Shown: piece by piece, positions 45,231 to 54,493 of the stretch
Position numbering within the stretch: position 1 is the first letter of the stretch
How the letters are laid out: each line of letters opens with the position of its first letter
Program-made: the position numbers and the translations under genes
The notes under the pieces: generated by a model
Databases searched by the model: none
What the model saw: only the letters and a program-made list of their open reading frames with translations
Told to the model about the DNA's origin: nothing
Assembly (NCBI RefSeq): GCF_009712035.1
Contig: NZ_VILB01000003.1
Coordinates: forward strand, 186,001-250,000
DNA from: Anabaena sp. UHCC 0187
GTDB taxonomy: Bacteria; Cyanobacteriota; Cyanobacteriia; Cyanobacteriales; Nostocaceae
Direction of reading: 5' to 3'
DNA: 64,000 nt

Positions 45231-45611
45231 CTAAGACCAAGAATCCAAATCTAAAGACTGCATTCCTTCGCTTTTAACATAATCTAGCAAACCTCCCAAC
45301 TGCCACCAAATAAATACACAACTTAGCAAACTCATGGGTAAACCCACACCTAAAGCTAAACCAGAGGGAAAACCAAATATTTCTAAACCGGAAGAAAGAA
45401 ACAAACCAACACCACCAGTAATCCCAATAAACGGCACTAACAATTGTTTATAAAAAGAACGGGTATTAGTCTTTTCTTCAGCAGATTTATTTTTTGGCCA
45501 TTGCTGAACAATTACTTTTAATGTCCCAGATAGAGCTATCCCAGAAGTTAAAGCGGTGAGAAAACCAACTAATAGTAAAAAGTAAGGCGGTTGTAGAGGG
45601 TAATAGTACAT
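45231..45611 (-). CDS. Small polytopic membrane protein, unknown
   Basis: Not recognised by name. A 126-residue protein with three hydrophobic stretches (about 10-32, 58-80 and 84-110), a charged loop between the first two (QQWPKNKSAEEKTNTRSFYK), and an acidic C-terminus (EGMQSLDLDSWS). No motif is visible. It lies 47 nt downstream of the ABC1/UbiB kinase gene on the same strand, so the two are probably co-transcribed. Confidence 0.65.
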   Translation of the reverse strand: MYYYPLQPPYFLLLVGFLTALTSGIALSGTLKVIVQQWPKNKSAEEKTNTRSFYKQLLVPFIGITGGVGLFLSSGLEIFGFPSGLALGVGLPMSLLSCVFIWWQLGGLLDYVKSEGMQSLDLDSWS

Positions 45612-45657
45612 TAAAACTCCTAAATGTTATTAAAATTCGTTTTTATTTGGTAACAGA

Positions 45658-47334
45658 TTATTTCGCTAAAATAGCTGCTACACCTTCTCTAGAGAAATCT
45701 GTTAAGAGGCTAATGGCGACATTGAGTAAGCGATTTGGTGGTAAATCATCCTTAACTAAATCCCACAGCCGTTGGACTTCTTCCGTATGTAAACGGTCAT
45801 CTTCAGTGATAGCTAAGACCAACTGACGACGGAGAAATTTACCCTCTTCTGAAAGGATGAATTCCAAACCCATTTTCGCTGTTGGTAAAACATCAAATTG
45901 GCTATCAGTGCGAGCAATGGTAATCAAGTTTTCTAACCTTTGCCACTGAAATTTACCATCTTTAAACAACACATTCAATAACCGCCGCCGTAATGCCGGA
46001 GATTCCCCAGTCAATAACCGCCGGGCTATATAGGGATAACCCACTTCCACAATTTTGAAATTCGGGTTCAGACTCAGTGCAATCCCTTCTTGTGTTACCA
46101 AAGAACGAATAATCAAAGCAAACTTTGCCGGTACGCGGAAAGGATATTCATACATCAATTCCGAAAACTCATCGGTAATGGTTTTGAAGTTAAAATCCTG
46201 GACATTTTTACCAATAGCGTTCCCTAGTACCGCTTCTAATGCGGGAACAATAGGAGCAATATTAGTGTTTGCTGTCAAAAAGCCCAATTTGACAAAATCT
46301 TCCGCTAAGTCAGCGTAATCCTTATTTACCAAATGCACTAAGGCATCAACTAAACTTTCCTTGGTTGTTTCCTCCAATTGATCCATCATGCCAAAATCAA
46401 TGTAAGCCATGCGACCATCGGCCATAGCGAACAAATTACCAGGATGAGGATCAGCATGGAAAAAGCCATGCTCTAATAGTTGTTGTAAACCAGTAGTTAC
46501 ACCTATTTGAATGATGGCTTCTGGGTCTAAACCTACGGATTGGATATTTTGAGTATCTGTGAGTTTAAAGCCGTTAATCCATTCCAGGGTTAAAACATGA
46601 TTACTGGTATAATTCCAGTAAATACCTGGAATTTTTACTTGGGGGTCATTACGGAAATTATGGGCAAACTTTTCCGCATTGCGCCCTTCATTGATGTAAT
46701 CAATTTCCTCAAATAACTTTGTGCCAAACTCGTCCACAATTAAAGTTAAATCGTGACCGAGATTGAGCGGTAGCCAGGGAGCAAGCCAACTGGCAACCCA
46801 ACGCATGAGATACAAATCTTTTGTCAGTAAAGGCCGGAGATGAGGGCGTTGTACCTTAACAGCCACTTCTTCCCCACTGAGTAACCGACCCCGGTAGACT
46901 TGACCCAAACTAGCGGCAGCTACGGGTTGAGGGGAAAGTTCCCGAAAAATTTCACCAATGGAGCGATCTAGCTCGGTTTCAATAATCTGATATGCCAGAT
47001 TATTATTAAAAGGTGGTAACTGGTCTTGTAGCTTGATTAGTTCTGCTAAGAAATCTTTGCGGATTAAGTCGGGACGAGTCGAGAGAGCTTGACCAACTTT
47101 GATAAATGTCGGGCCCAGATCGGTAAGTAGGGTTCGCAACTGGGTAGCGCGTTTCCCTTGATTTTCCTCCACCTGGTCTTGCCATTCGTCCCACTTGAGA
47201 CTGAATATAAATCCTGTAAAAGACCAGATTATTCTCAGTAGTCGTCCCCAAGCTAACCAGGGACGGTAACGAAAGTAACGAGCGATCTCCTCTGGATTAT
47301 ACTGCTTTAATTCATCAGATTGATACTGACCCAC
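45658..47334 (-). CDS. ABC1/UbiB (AarF) family atypical kinase
   Basis: A 558-residue protein of the ABC1/UbiB/ADCK group, ATPases of the protein-kinase-like fold linked to quinone synthesis or lipid homeostasis. Seen: the invariant N-terminal KxGQ motif in FIKVGQALSTRPD, PVAAASLGQVYRGRL (the Ala-rich loop AAAS replacing the glycine loop), VAVKVQRP with the catalytic Lys, FHADPHPGNLF and MAYIDFGMMDQ as catalytic and metal loops. The start is GTG at 47334. In cyanobacteria, members are linked to plastoquinone or tocopherol, but this one's substrate is not fixed. Confidence 0.92.
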   Translation of the reverse strand: MGQYQSDELKQYNPEEIARYFRYRPWLAWGRLLRIIWSFTGFIFSLKWDEWQDQVEENQGKRATQLRTLLTDLGPTFIKVGQALSTRPDLIRKDFLAELIKLQDQLPPFNNNLAYQIIETELDRSIGEIFRELSPQPVAAASLGQVYRGRLLSGEEVAVKVQRPHLRPLLTKDLYLMRWVASWLAPWLPLNLGHDLTLIVDEFGTKLFEEIDYINEGRNAEKFAHNFRNDPQVKIPGIYWNYTSNHVLTLEWINGFKLTDTQNIQSVGLDPEAIIQIGVTTGLQQLLEHGFFHADPHPGNLFAMADGRMAYIDFGMMDQLEETTKESLVDALVHLVNKDYADLAEDFVKLGFLTANTNIAPIVPALEAVLGNAIGKNVQDFNFKTITDEFSELMYEYPFRVPAKFALIIRSLVTQEGIALSLNPNFKIVEVGYPYIARRLLTGESPALRRRLLNVLFKDGKFQWQRLENLITIARTDSQFDVLPTAKMGLEFILSEEGKFLRRQLVLAITEDDRLHTEEVQRLWDLVKDDLPPNRLLNVAISLLTDFSREGVAAILAK

Positions 47335-47636
47335 GCCTTTATTTGCCTCTTCAACTGGGAATTTTACACCGTCGCCTTGATCCTGAATGCTAACTTAGTT
47401 GTTGGCACAGGAAAATGGTACTTTTTAGTTTAGAAAGAAACTTTAACCGGATCTAGGGACAATAGGTGAAGAAATAAGCCTATTTAGCTAGATTTATTTA
47501 TCTTTTTCTTAATTATACTTTATAAAAGTACAAACTTTTTGTGTGTATTTGGGGTATTTTATCTTTTCTTAATGACTACAGCCTTTCCATAATGTAGTTA
47601 ATTTTGTCACCACTCAGTAAAAAATCTGAATCAGTT
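47335..47636. other. Spacer between divergent kinase and UBA-like genes
   Basis: 302 nt, AT-rich, no gene or strong repeat seen. It should hold the promoters of both neighbours. Confidence 0.4.
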
Positions 47637-48086
47637 ATGCAAATCACTAGCAGTGAAATCCAAGCTATGCGGGAATTAATGCCCAATTATACCCCTGGAC
47701 TGGAAGCAATGGATCATTTAGAAAAGCACAATGGCGACATGGAAAGGGCTTTTCAAGATTTATGGCAAGAAAAAAATGGTCAAGCCATGATGGGGGAGAA
47801 TAGATCCCTGTGGGAAATCACCCTCAAAGCCTTGCGAAATGAACTTTGCGGCGATGATGGGTTTCGTGGTCAAATCAAAGAATACACCAAAAATCCTGGC
47901 AGTTCTCCCTTACTGACAGGTGTAATAGTTTCCTTAGTGGGTTTAGCTTCATCCAGTGGTTTACCTCTTGATCCTGCGATCGCTACCGTTATAGTTTTAT
48001 ATATCCTGAAAATAGGTGTAAATATCTTTTGCGATTACACTGAACCCCCGGCTGCTAGTGGTGGAACTTTACCCCCAGCCAAATAA
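47637..48086 (+). CDS. UBA-like domain membrane protein, unknown
   Basis: A 149-residue protein from the ATG at 47637 (the frame is open from TTG 47604). Residues 5-45 (SSEIQAMRELMPNYTPGLEAMDHLEKHNGDMERAFQ) resemble a UBA/TS-N three-helix domain, as in EF-Ts. Then come a charged middle and two hydrophobic segments (about 93-112 and 114-132), ending in a short proline-rich tail. I know of no experimental function. It is convergent with the TPR/AAA pair across a repeat-rich spacer. Confidence 0.65.
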   Translation: MQITSSEIQAMRELMPNYTPGLEAMDHLEKHNGDMERAFQDLWQEKNGQAMMGENRSLWEITLKALRNELCGDDGFRGQIKEYTKNPGSSPLLTGVIVSLVGLASSSGLPLDPAIATVIVLYILKIGVNIFCDYTEPPAASGGTLPPAK

Positions 48087-48092
48087 TTTATG

Positions 48093-48266
48093 ATGTAGGG
48101 GCGGGGTTTCCCCGTCCTCAAAGTATTTACGAACCTTTAAGCCAGGGAATAAATTCCCTGTCTCATAGCTAAAGTCGGTTAAAACCGACTATTCAGAATT
48201 GATTGATTATAAAAGTAGTGCGTTTTAACGTACTTGCGCTATTAGCCCGGAACTTTAGTTCAGGGC
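48093..48266. repeat. Cluster of four small palindromes
   Basis: After a GTAGGGGCGGGGTTTCCCCG element (48093-48112) come perfect hairpins at 48143-48160 (CAGGGAAT/ATTCCCTG) and 48173-48190 (AGTCGGTT/AACCGACT), then imperfect ones at 48213-48235 and 48245-48266 (GCCC...GGGC). All lie in the spacer between two convergent genes. Confidence 0.75.
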
Positions 48267-48303
48267 GGTTGTGAAAGCAAACAAAACAACCGTATTTATT
48301 CTA

Positions 48304-49878
48304 TCACTCTGGTAATCTCTCTAAATTCTCCCTCGCAATATTCGCGCTATATTCATCTTTATATTCAACATATATCTCCAACGCTTTTTGTAAATTCACC
48401 CTTGATTCTGGATAATTTTCCTGTGCTTCTGCTAGAGTGCCTAAGCCGTAGTAAGTTAAGGCTTGAGAAAAGCGATCGCCAAATTCGATTTTGATAGCTA
48501 AAGCTTGTTGATAAAAGTCCCGTGCTTGATCATATTCTCGCAAATTTTGGGCTACAATTCCCAAATTGTGGTAAGTTCCAGCCTGAAAATATCTATCCCC
48601 ATATTCGATGAAGATATCCAAAGCTTGCTGATAAAATTCCCGCGCTTGTGCATATTCTCGCATTTGTTGGGCTACTCTTCCCAACTCATGGTAAGTTCCA
48701 GCTTGAGAATGTATATCCCCATCTTCAATTTTGATAGTTAAAGCTTGTTGATAAAATTGCCATGCTTGCTCATATTCTCGCATTTCTTGAGCTACATATC
48801 CCAACTGGTGGTAGTTTATAGCTTCGTGATCATGATCATCTAATTCTTGAGCAATTTCCAAACACTGTTGATAAAACTTTCTAGCTTTTAAAAATTGCCT
48901 TAAATTCAAATAACAACTACCTAAATTAAACAAAGCATAATCTTCAGCATTACGGTTTTTTAATTCCTTGGCAATATCTAAACCCTGTTGATAATAATTA
49001 ATCGCTGTCTCAAACTTCCTTTCCTTACTATAAGCATCACCAATTTTATTTAAAACCCAACTTTTAGAATTTCCATCTGCTAATTTTTCTGCAATTTGTA
49101 AAGCTTCTGCTAAATATTCCCTAGCCGTTTCTGGTTGATGCTGACTAACATAAGCTTTCCCCAACTCAAATAAAATATTACCATACCTGCGTAAATTGCC
49201 ATCATTTACTTGCTCACAGGTAGGATTATATTCCATTAATAAACGTTGTAAAATTTCAATCCTTTCTTGTTTTTCCTGTGGTTCTACTCTATCAATTTCT
49301 ATATGAGATTGTAAAGTTTGAGTAATAGCATTTTCTCTAGTTTTTTCTAAAGTTTTAAACCTAAACACACCAGAACGCCAAGCCCAAAAATCAGGAGCAA
49401 ATTTAGCTAAACGGTTAATAGCGTAATCTGGTAAAATAAATAATATAGGATAAGGGACAGTTTTTTTATAAGCATCCCTGACAAAATTCAAATCTTGTAA
49501 AAATGGCGGATATTCACCATACACACCAATAGATTTTTCTAAACCTTGAATAATTAATACTAACTTTTTATTTGCTTCTTTCTGAATTTTTGCTAATTCC
49601 TGAATAACAGCATCACGCAAAAAACGCAAATTAGGATCAGCAAATTTGAGAATTACAAACTGAATTTCCTCACATTGGGAATTTGTTTTTAATGCCTCAA
49701 TTAATAACTCTCCATTAGGAGGAAAGTTAATCTCAATAAATCCTAAAGTGAATTTTTCTGAAAAATCAATAAAGGTCAATAATTCCGCCAAAATATCTTC
49801 ATTTAGGGCGATAAATTGCCCCAATTCGGCGTTAAAATCATGTTGTAATTTCTGCCAGTGCTTTTTGGAAGAATTCAT
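48304..49878 (-). CDS. TPR protein with degenerate NTPase-like N-domain
   Basis: A 524-residue protein. Residues 1-205 look like an NTPase-type alpha/beta domain without a Walker A loop: FTLGFIEINFPPNGELLIEAL, KKLVLIIQGLEKS in a Walker-B-like position, and PDYAINRLAKFAPDFWAWRSGVFRF. Residues 228-520 are tandem 40-residue TPR units (for example YHELGRVAQQMREYAQAREF, then YQQAL), nearly identical in places. The start overlaps the end of the upstream AAA ATPase gene by 41 nt, so the two proteins are made together and probably act as a pair. Role unknown; a sensor or scaffold part is inferred. Confidence 0.8.
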   Translation of the reverse strand: MNSSKKHWQKLQHDFNAELGQFIALNEDILAELLTFIDFSEKFTLGFIEINFPPNGELLIEALKTNSQCEEIQFVILKFADPNLRFLRDAVIQELAKIQKEANKKLVLIIQGLEKSIGVYGEYPPFLQDLNFVRDAYKKTVPYPILFILPDYAINRLAKFAPDFWAWRSGVFRFKTLEKTRENAITQTLQSHIEIDRVEPQEKQERIEILQRLLMEYNPTCEQVNDGNLRRYGNILFELGKAYVSQHQPETAREYLAEALQIAEKLADGNSKSWVLNKIGDAYSKERKFETAINYYQQGLDIAKELKNRNAEDYALFNLGSCYLNLRQFLKARKFYQQCLEIAQELDDHDHEAINYHQLGYVAQEMREYEQAWQFYQQALTIKIEDGDIHSQAGTYHELGRVAQQMREYAQAREFYQQALDIFIEYGDRYFQAGTYHNLGIVAQNLREYDQARDFYQQALAIKIEFGDRFSQALTYYGLGTLAEAQENYPESRVNLQKALEIYVEYKDEYSANIARENLERLPE

Positions 49879-51181
49879 TTTGCTTCACCACTGGGTTAGG
49901 ATAATTCCATCTGTTATCGCCATTGTATTCTAAAACAGAAGTATTAAACAGCATTAACTGTCCAATATCATCTTTACTTACATTTTTATTCAGATAAACT
50001 TGTGCTAACACTGGATAATGTTCTTCAGGAATAAATCTTTCAAAACTAAATTGTTGTTGTTTCACCGCATAAACAATATCTTCAGATTCAATCTTACTAT
50101 GATTTTTAGTGCTGGCGCGTAAACAAGTAGCCCGCATCATTTGCATGATTTGACGCACATGACCACCACTAGCCTTAGCTAACTCTAGCAATTCCTCACG
50201 GGAATTAAACACAGCATCAACATCTACTCGTTTTTCAATTAGACTTGCTATTGTATCCAATCCAATTTGGTTATAGTTTAAATCACGCACATTGCGATCA
50301 AATTGGTATATATTCACCATTGACACAATGTGAGGATTACCATTAAACAAAGATAGGGGATTTTTTGGCGAACACAAAACAGAAATAGGAACTGTATAAA
50401 TAATTGTACAACGCAGTTCTTGTAATTGTGCTGCATAGTCAGAGAATAAATGATATGCAACCGTAGGGGGAACACGATCTAAGTTATCAAAAATAATTAA
50501 TAAACCCTTATATTCTGGGTATTTTTTCCGCAATTTACCAGAAGCATCATCTAGCAATAGGTTGATATCTGCCTTGAGTCGAGAAATATCTTTTTCTAAA
50601 GTTTGGCGAATTGTAGTTTTTTGCTTGTCAGAACCTTTGATTTGTGCCAATAACTTAACCATTAATTTAGCAATAAATGGCGCACCACCTTTTAAACTGG
50701 CTTCTGATTGCACACTGACTGATTTTTCTACACTTTCTTCATTTTCTTCGGTAATTTCCTTAAACCAATTCTCAAAACTATTTAATAATCTTTGATCAAA
50801 ATTTAACCCTAATTTGCGTAAAGCAAACTCAACTTGTTTGATGACAATTAAATATAAATCTGTATAATTAGCATCATTAATATCTGTTTCTTCATTCACT
50901 TCTAAATAAATTACATGATAATTTTGTTCCCATTGACTTTGAATCTTTTTTAACTCTGTACTTTTGCCTGAACCTTGATGTCCAGTAAATAAAATAGTGG
51001 TATAATCCCCTAATTCTTGAAAATCTAAAATTGTGCTTACACCCTCAACGGCTGAAGATTTACGCACTGCTGATAAATCAACATAGTATTTAGGAATTTC
51101 CGCAGGTTCTAGAGGTTCTAAAGTGCAAGCCTTATAGGCAGATTTAAGAGTATTGGCACGTTGAAAGTTAGGTTGATTCAT
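49838..51181 (-). CDS. AAA/STAND-like P-loop ATPase with C-terminal winged helix
   Basis: A 447-residue ATPase. Walker A is GHQGSGKST (67-75), Walker B is LLIIFDNLD (227-235), and the sensor-2-like Arg is in ASGGHVRQIMQ (about 337-346). Between the Walker boxes is a long helical insert (about 130-220) with an acidic stretch EENEESVEK. Residues 385-447 look like a winged helix (DDIGQLMLFNTSVLEYNGDN, then the PNPVVKQNEFF tail), as in ORC/Cdc6-type ATPases and STAND proteins. It overlaps the TPR gene by 41 nt. No family-level function is known to me. Confidence 0.82.
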   Translation of the reverse strand: MNQPNFQRANTLKSAYKACTLEPLEPAEIPKYYVDLSAVRKSSAVEGVSTILDFQELGDYTTILFTGHQGSGKSTELKKIQSQWEQNYHVIYLEVNEETDINDANYTDLYLIVIKQVEFALRKLGLNFDQRLLNSFENWFKEITEENEESVEKSVSVQSEASLKGGAPFIAKLMVKLLAQIKGSDKQKTTIRQTLEKDISRLKADINLLLDDASGKLRKKYPEYKGLLIIFDNLDRVPPTVAYHLFSDYAAQLQELRCTIIYTVPISVLCSPKNPLSLFNGNPHIVSMVNIYQFDRNVRDLNYNQIGLDTIASLIEKRVDVDAVFNSREELLELAKASGGHVRQIMQMMRATCLRASTKNHSKIESEDIVYAVKQQQFSFERFIPEEHYPVLAQVYLNKNVSKDDIGQLMLFNTSVLEYNGDNRWNYPNPVVKQNEFFQKALAEITT

Positions 51182-51382
51182 AGATAAACTTATATATTTA
51201 GGAATCTCAAGGACTCAACTTAAATTTTAATTGATTATTGGCATTTTCGTTATCCCGGCAAAATTAGAGACTTCCAAATCAAAAAATGTCCCAAAACTGA
51301 CGCAAAAACCCTCTCTATTTTTCCTTCTCTGTGTTCTCTGTGCCTCTGTGGTTCGTTTATCCGACATAGGCAGCAGTAATAT

Positions 51383-51418
51383 CAAAGCCCCTCCCCTAGA
51401 GGTTTGGAGAGAGGTTTA
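51383..51418. repeat. Fragment of the CCCCTCTCC-type dispersed repeat
   Basis: AGCCCCTCCCCTAGAGG then TTTGGAGAGAGGTTT resembles the element inside the metal-binding lipoprotein gene. It follows a CTCTGTGTTCTCTGTGCC stretch at 51327-51345, another common cyanobacterial spacer phrase. Confidence 0.5.
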
Positions 51419-51464
51419 ACTTTACTTCACCCAACTGTAAACAACTACAGCGCGTAAATCATAT

Positions 51465-54038
51465 TTACTTTGATTTTGCTTCCAGATTTTCCAAACGGCT
51501 TTTCAATTCCTGATTTTGCTGTTTGATTTGATCAAGTTCCTCACGCAATTGACGCAGGGTTTTGTCTGTACCGATATTCTTCTGCACTTTACCAACTTCC
51601 TCCTCAGCATAGCGACGGACGCGCCCATCTGCGGTTTGATTGGCTAAAGATTGCAAAATGCTGATCGCTTTTGGCGTTTCCATTTGTCCCAAAGCTGTTA
51701 AAACCGCTACCTGAGTTAAAAAGAAAGTCTCCCTGGCGATTTCCGCCAACCGATCTAAAACCCGTTCGATATTAGCAGGAGTTTGACCAGTGGAAATTTT
51801 GCCCACAGCGCGAATTGCTGAAAGGCGTAATGGTTGCGGTATACCAACTTTTGTGTATTCCAGTAGCAAATTTAAAGCCGCTTCCGAAGATTTGAATTCA
51901 GCTAAACCAGCTACAGCCCCACTACGAACCACTTCATTCCAACCGGCTCGTTCTTCTAATACAGATTTGAGTAACTTGATTACCTTGTCTTCATGGGGTT
52001 TATCTTCTAAATGAGCCGCTGCTATGGCTGCAATAGTTCGACAAGCTGCCGCTTCTACATAGTAACTGGCATCCCCATTTTGCACAAAACCCTTAACAGC
52101 TTTATAGCTAGTATGAGTTTTAATTTGCCCTAGAGAACTAATCACAGCCCGACGCACAAAGGGACTAGGATCATCTAATCCAGCGACTAAACCATCAAAA
52201 GCTTGATCTAGCTGAATTTCTGCCAGTTCTTTGGCAACTTCGACCCGCACACCCCAAAAAGGATCATTTTTCAAAGCTGAGGATAGGGCTAAAGTAGCTT
52301 CTAATCCGCCTTTTTTAGCTAAAGCTTCCGCTGCATAAATGCGGGAAATGGGATGAGGATCAAATTCTAACTGGGCTTTTAATTCCGCAATTGGGAATTC
52401 TAATTTGACAGTTTTGAGGTAATTATTGCCAACATCAAAGCTAATAAAATCAGGCTTTTGTGTTAAGGGAAAGTAAAAACTTTGTTCTTTTTCATGTACT
52501 CGAACTGTAAAAGTTGTCAGTTGGGGATTTTCTTTATATCCAAAACCAATGGGAATCCTGAGATTAAATAAATCCTTACTATCGGCTTTAGCTTGGGTTT
52601 GCGTGACTGTCACCTTCGCCAAATTTGCGTCACCATCCCAGGCATAAGCGACTTTAAAATCAGGATGACCACCACGATAGACATATTGATCAAACAGAAA
52701 AGCCAAATTGCGTCCTGTGGCTTTTTCAATTGCTCTTAATAAGTCTATGGTTTCTACAGTTTGGTGGGCGTTATCTTGAACAAAAGTTTGCACAGCTTGC
52801 CAAAATAACTCATCGCCCAATTCTGCCCGAATCATGTGATAAACACAAGATCCTTTTTCATAAATGTGGCGGTCATAAAGTTCAATTGCTTCCCGGTAAA
52901 CATGAGTTACCATCGGTCTGCGGTAGCGACTGCTATCTTCATTTAAATAACTCCGCGCTTCGGATAACCGATAATATGCGGCTTCTTGGTCGCCATATTC
53001 ATGTTCTGTCCACATGACCTCAGAATAGGAAGCCATACCTTCCTTAATCCAAGCATGGGACCAATGTTTAATGACCACCAAATCCCCAAACCATTGGTGT
53101 GCGAGTTCATGGACAACTAAACTTTCCGTATTGCGATTATCTAATATTGCCCGTGCATCTAATAAACATCGGTCAGTTAATAGAGTTGTGGAAGTATTTT
53201 CCATACCTCCAAAAATAAAGTCATCTACACAAACTTGGGCATATTTGGGGAAAGCGTAGGGATAACCATACTTTTCGCTCAGAAATTCGATCATTTGGGG
53301 AGTTTTGCCCATGCTGCGTTGAGCATCAGCTTCTCGTCCTTTTTCGACGTAGTAGGTAACAGCTTTATCATGCCACTCATCCCGAATTTCCGCAAAATCA
53401 CCAACGGCTAAAGTCATCAAATAGGTAGGATGAACTTGTTGCTGTGACCAATGATAGGTTTTATATTTTGCCTCTTCTATGGTGTCAATTAGTTCACCGT
53501 TGGAGATAGCCACCAAGGGGTTAGGGACACGAACACGAATTTCTGATGTTGATAACTGTCCGGGATAGTCGAAACAAGGAAACCAATAGCGAGAGTCTTC
53601 GTCTTCTCCTTGAGTCCAGACTTGAGTGGGTTTGTGGGGGTAGTGTTTGTTTGGTTGAATGAAGTAAATACCCCGTTGGGGTTTTTCGGCTGCGTAAGCG
53701 ATCGCAATTAACAAGCGATGGCCAATTTGCGTAGGTTGTGATAGGTGAATGCAAAGTTTTTCACCATCATATTCAAATTTTTGCTCAACTTCATTTACCT
53801 GTACCGACTGGATCTTCAGATTGACAGCATCCAAAGTTAACCTATCAATACCATTACGGACTGGCAATAGGCGAGTGCTACAAGTTCCGGAGCAACTTTG
53901 GTTAGGGATATCCAAAGTCAGATCCAGAAAAATATGTTCTACCTGTCCGGGTCGATCAGGGTTATAGTGTGGTTTTGCCCCTGGTAACTCAAAACGTTTG
54001 TGTCCGGTTTTTTCGGTATCAAAATAAAACTGCAACAT
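51465..54038 (-). CDS. M1 family aminopeptidase with HEAT-like repeats
   Basis: A zinc aminopeptidase of 857 residues that removes N-terminal residues from peptides. Seen: substrate motif GGMEN (277-281), zinc site HELAH (310-314) with the third ligand Glu333 in IKEGMASYSE, and a likely catalytic Tyr region IYEKGSCVYHMI. The C-terminal third (about 560-820) is HEAT/ARM-like repeats (WGVRVEVAKELAEIQ and PSPFVRRAVISSLGQI), ending in a coiled coil (LRQLREELDQIKQQNQEL). No signal peptide, so cytosolic. The HEAT-repeat ending is usual in cyanobacterial and some other M1 enzymes. Confidence 0.94.
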   Translation of the reverse strand: MLQFYFDTEKTGHKRFELPGAKPHYNPDRPGQVEHIFLDLTLDIPNQSCSGTCSTRLLPVRNGIDRLTLDAVNLKIQSVQVNEVEQKFEYDGEKLCIHLSQPTQIGHRLLIAIAYAAEKPQRGIYFIQPNKHYPHKPTQVWTQGEDEDSRYWFPCFDYPGQLSTSEIRVRVPNPLVAISNGELIDTIEEAKYKTYHWSQQQVHPTYLMTLAVGDFAEIRDEWHDKAVTYYVEKGREADAQRSMGKTPQMIEFLSEKYGYPYAFPKYAQVCVDDFIFGGMENTSTTLLTDRCLLDARAILDNRNTESLVVHELAHQWFGDLVVIKHWSHAWIKEGMASYSEVMWTEHEYGDQEAAYYRLSEARSYLNEDSSRYRRPMVTHVYREAIELYDRHIYEKGSCVYHMIRAELGDELFWQAVQTFVQDNAHQTVETIDLLRAIEKATGRNLAFLFDQYVYRGGHPDFKVAYAWDGDANLAKVTVTQTQAKADSKDLFNLRIPIGFGYKENPQLTTFTVRVHEKEQSFYFPLTQKPDFISFDVGNNYLKTVKLEFPIAELKAQLEFDPHPISRIYAAEALAKKGGLEATLALSSALKNDPFWGVRVEVAKELAEIQLDQAFDGLVAGLDDPSPFVRRAVISSLGQIKTHTSYKAVKGFVQNGDASYYVEAAACRTIAAIAAAHLEDKPHEDKVIKLLKSVLEERAGWNEVVRSGAVAGLAEFKSSEAALNLLLEYTKVGIPQPLRLSAIRAVGKISTGQTPANIERVLDRLAEIARETFFLTQVAVLTALGQMETPKAISILQSLANQTADGRVRRYAEEEVGKVQKNIGTDKTLRQLREELDQIKQQNQELKSRLENLEAKSK

Positions 54039-54493
54039 TGATTATTTCTAGCCTTTTAATCTTGAAACGTCTAGTGAGATGTAAGTCATACAAATATTGT
54101 TTTCAAAGGAATAAGATATCATTTGCGGATTCAGTTCTAACCATATTGGAGTATTATTTAGAGCCAATTACAAATTATTGGTGAGCATAAACCATAAATT
54201 TTATCAGTAAATACCGTTAAATTAGCGGAAATTAGTGATAAAAATAAGGATTAAGAAATTAAAATCCATTAACTAAAGTTTTTCACCACTTGATTGTAAA
54301 CTGTCTCTATGAGATGAGTGCATTTCACTTTTTTATACTCAATATGCGATATCTGCTCAGATTTACTAAACCGACAAAATTCCCAAAATATACTTGCTTT
54401 CCATGAATTGTTGACTAAAGAAATTTCCACACACACCAATTAGTATTTGATAGCAACTGTTACAAAAATTACAAAAAGAAGGATAGGTTACTC
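54039..54493. other. Spacer between the aminopeptidase and DUF3352 genes
   Basis: 455 nt with no credible gene; short open frames have no ribosome site or family features. It should carry the divergent promoters. GAAGGA at 54478-54483 is a plausible ribosome site for the gene at 54494. Confidence 0.45.
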
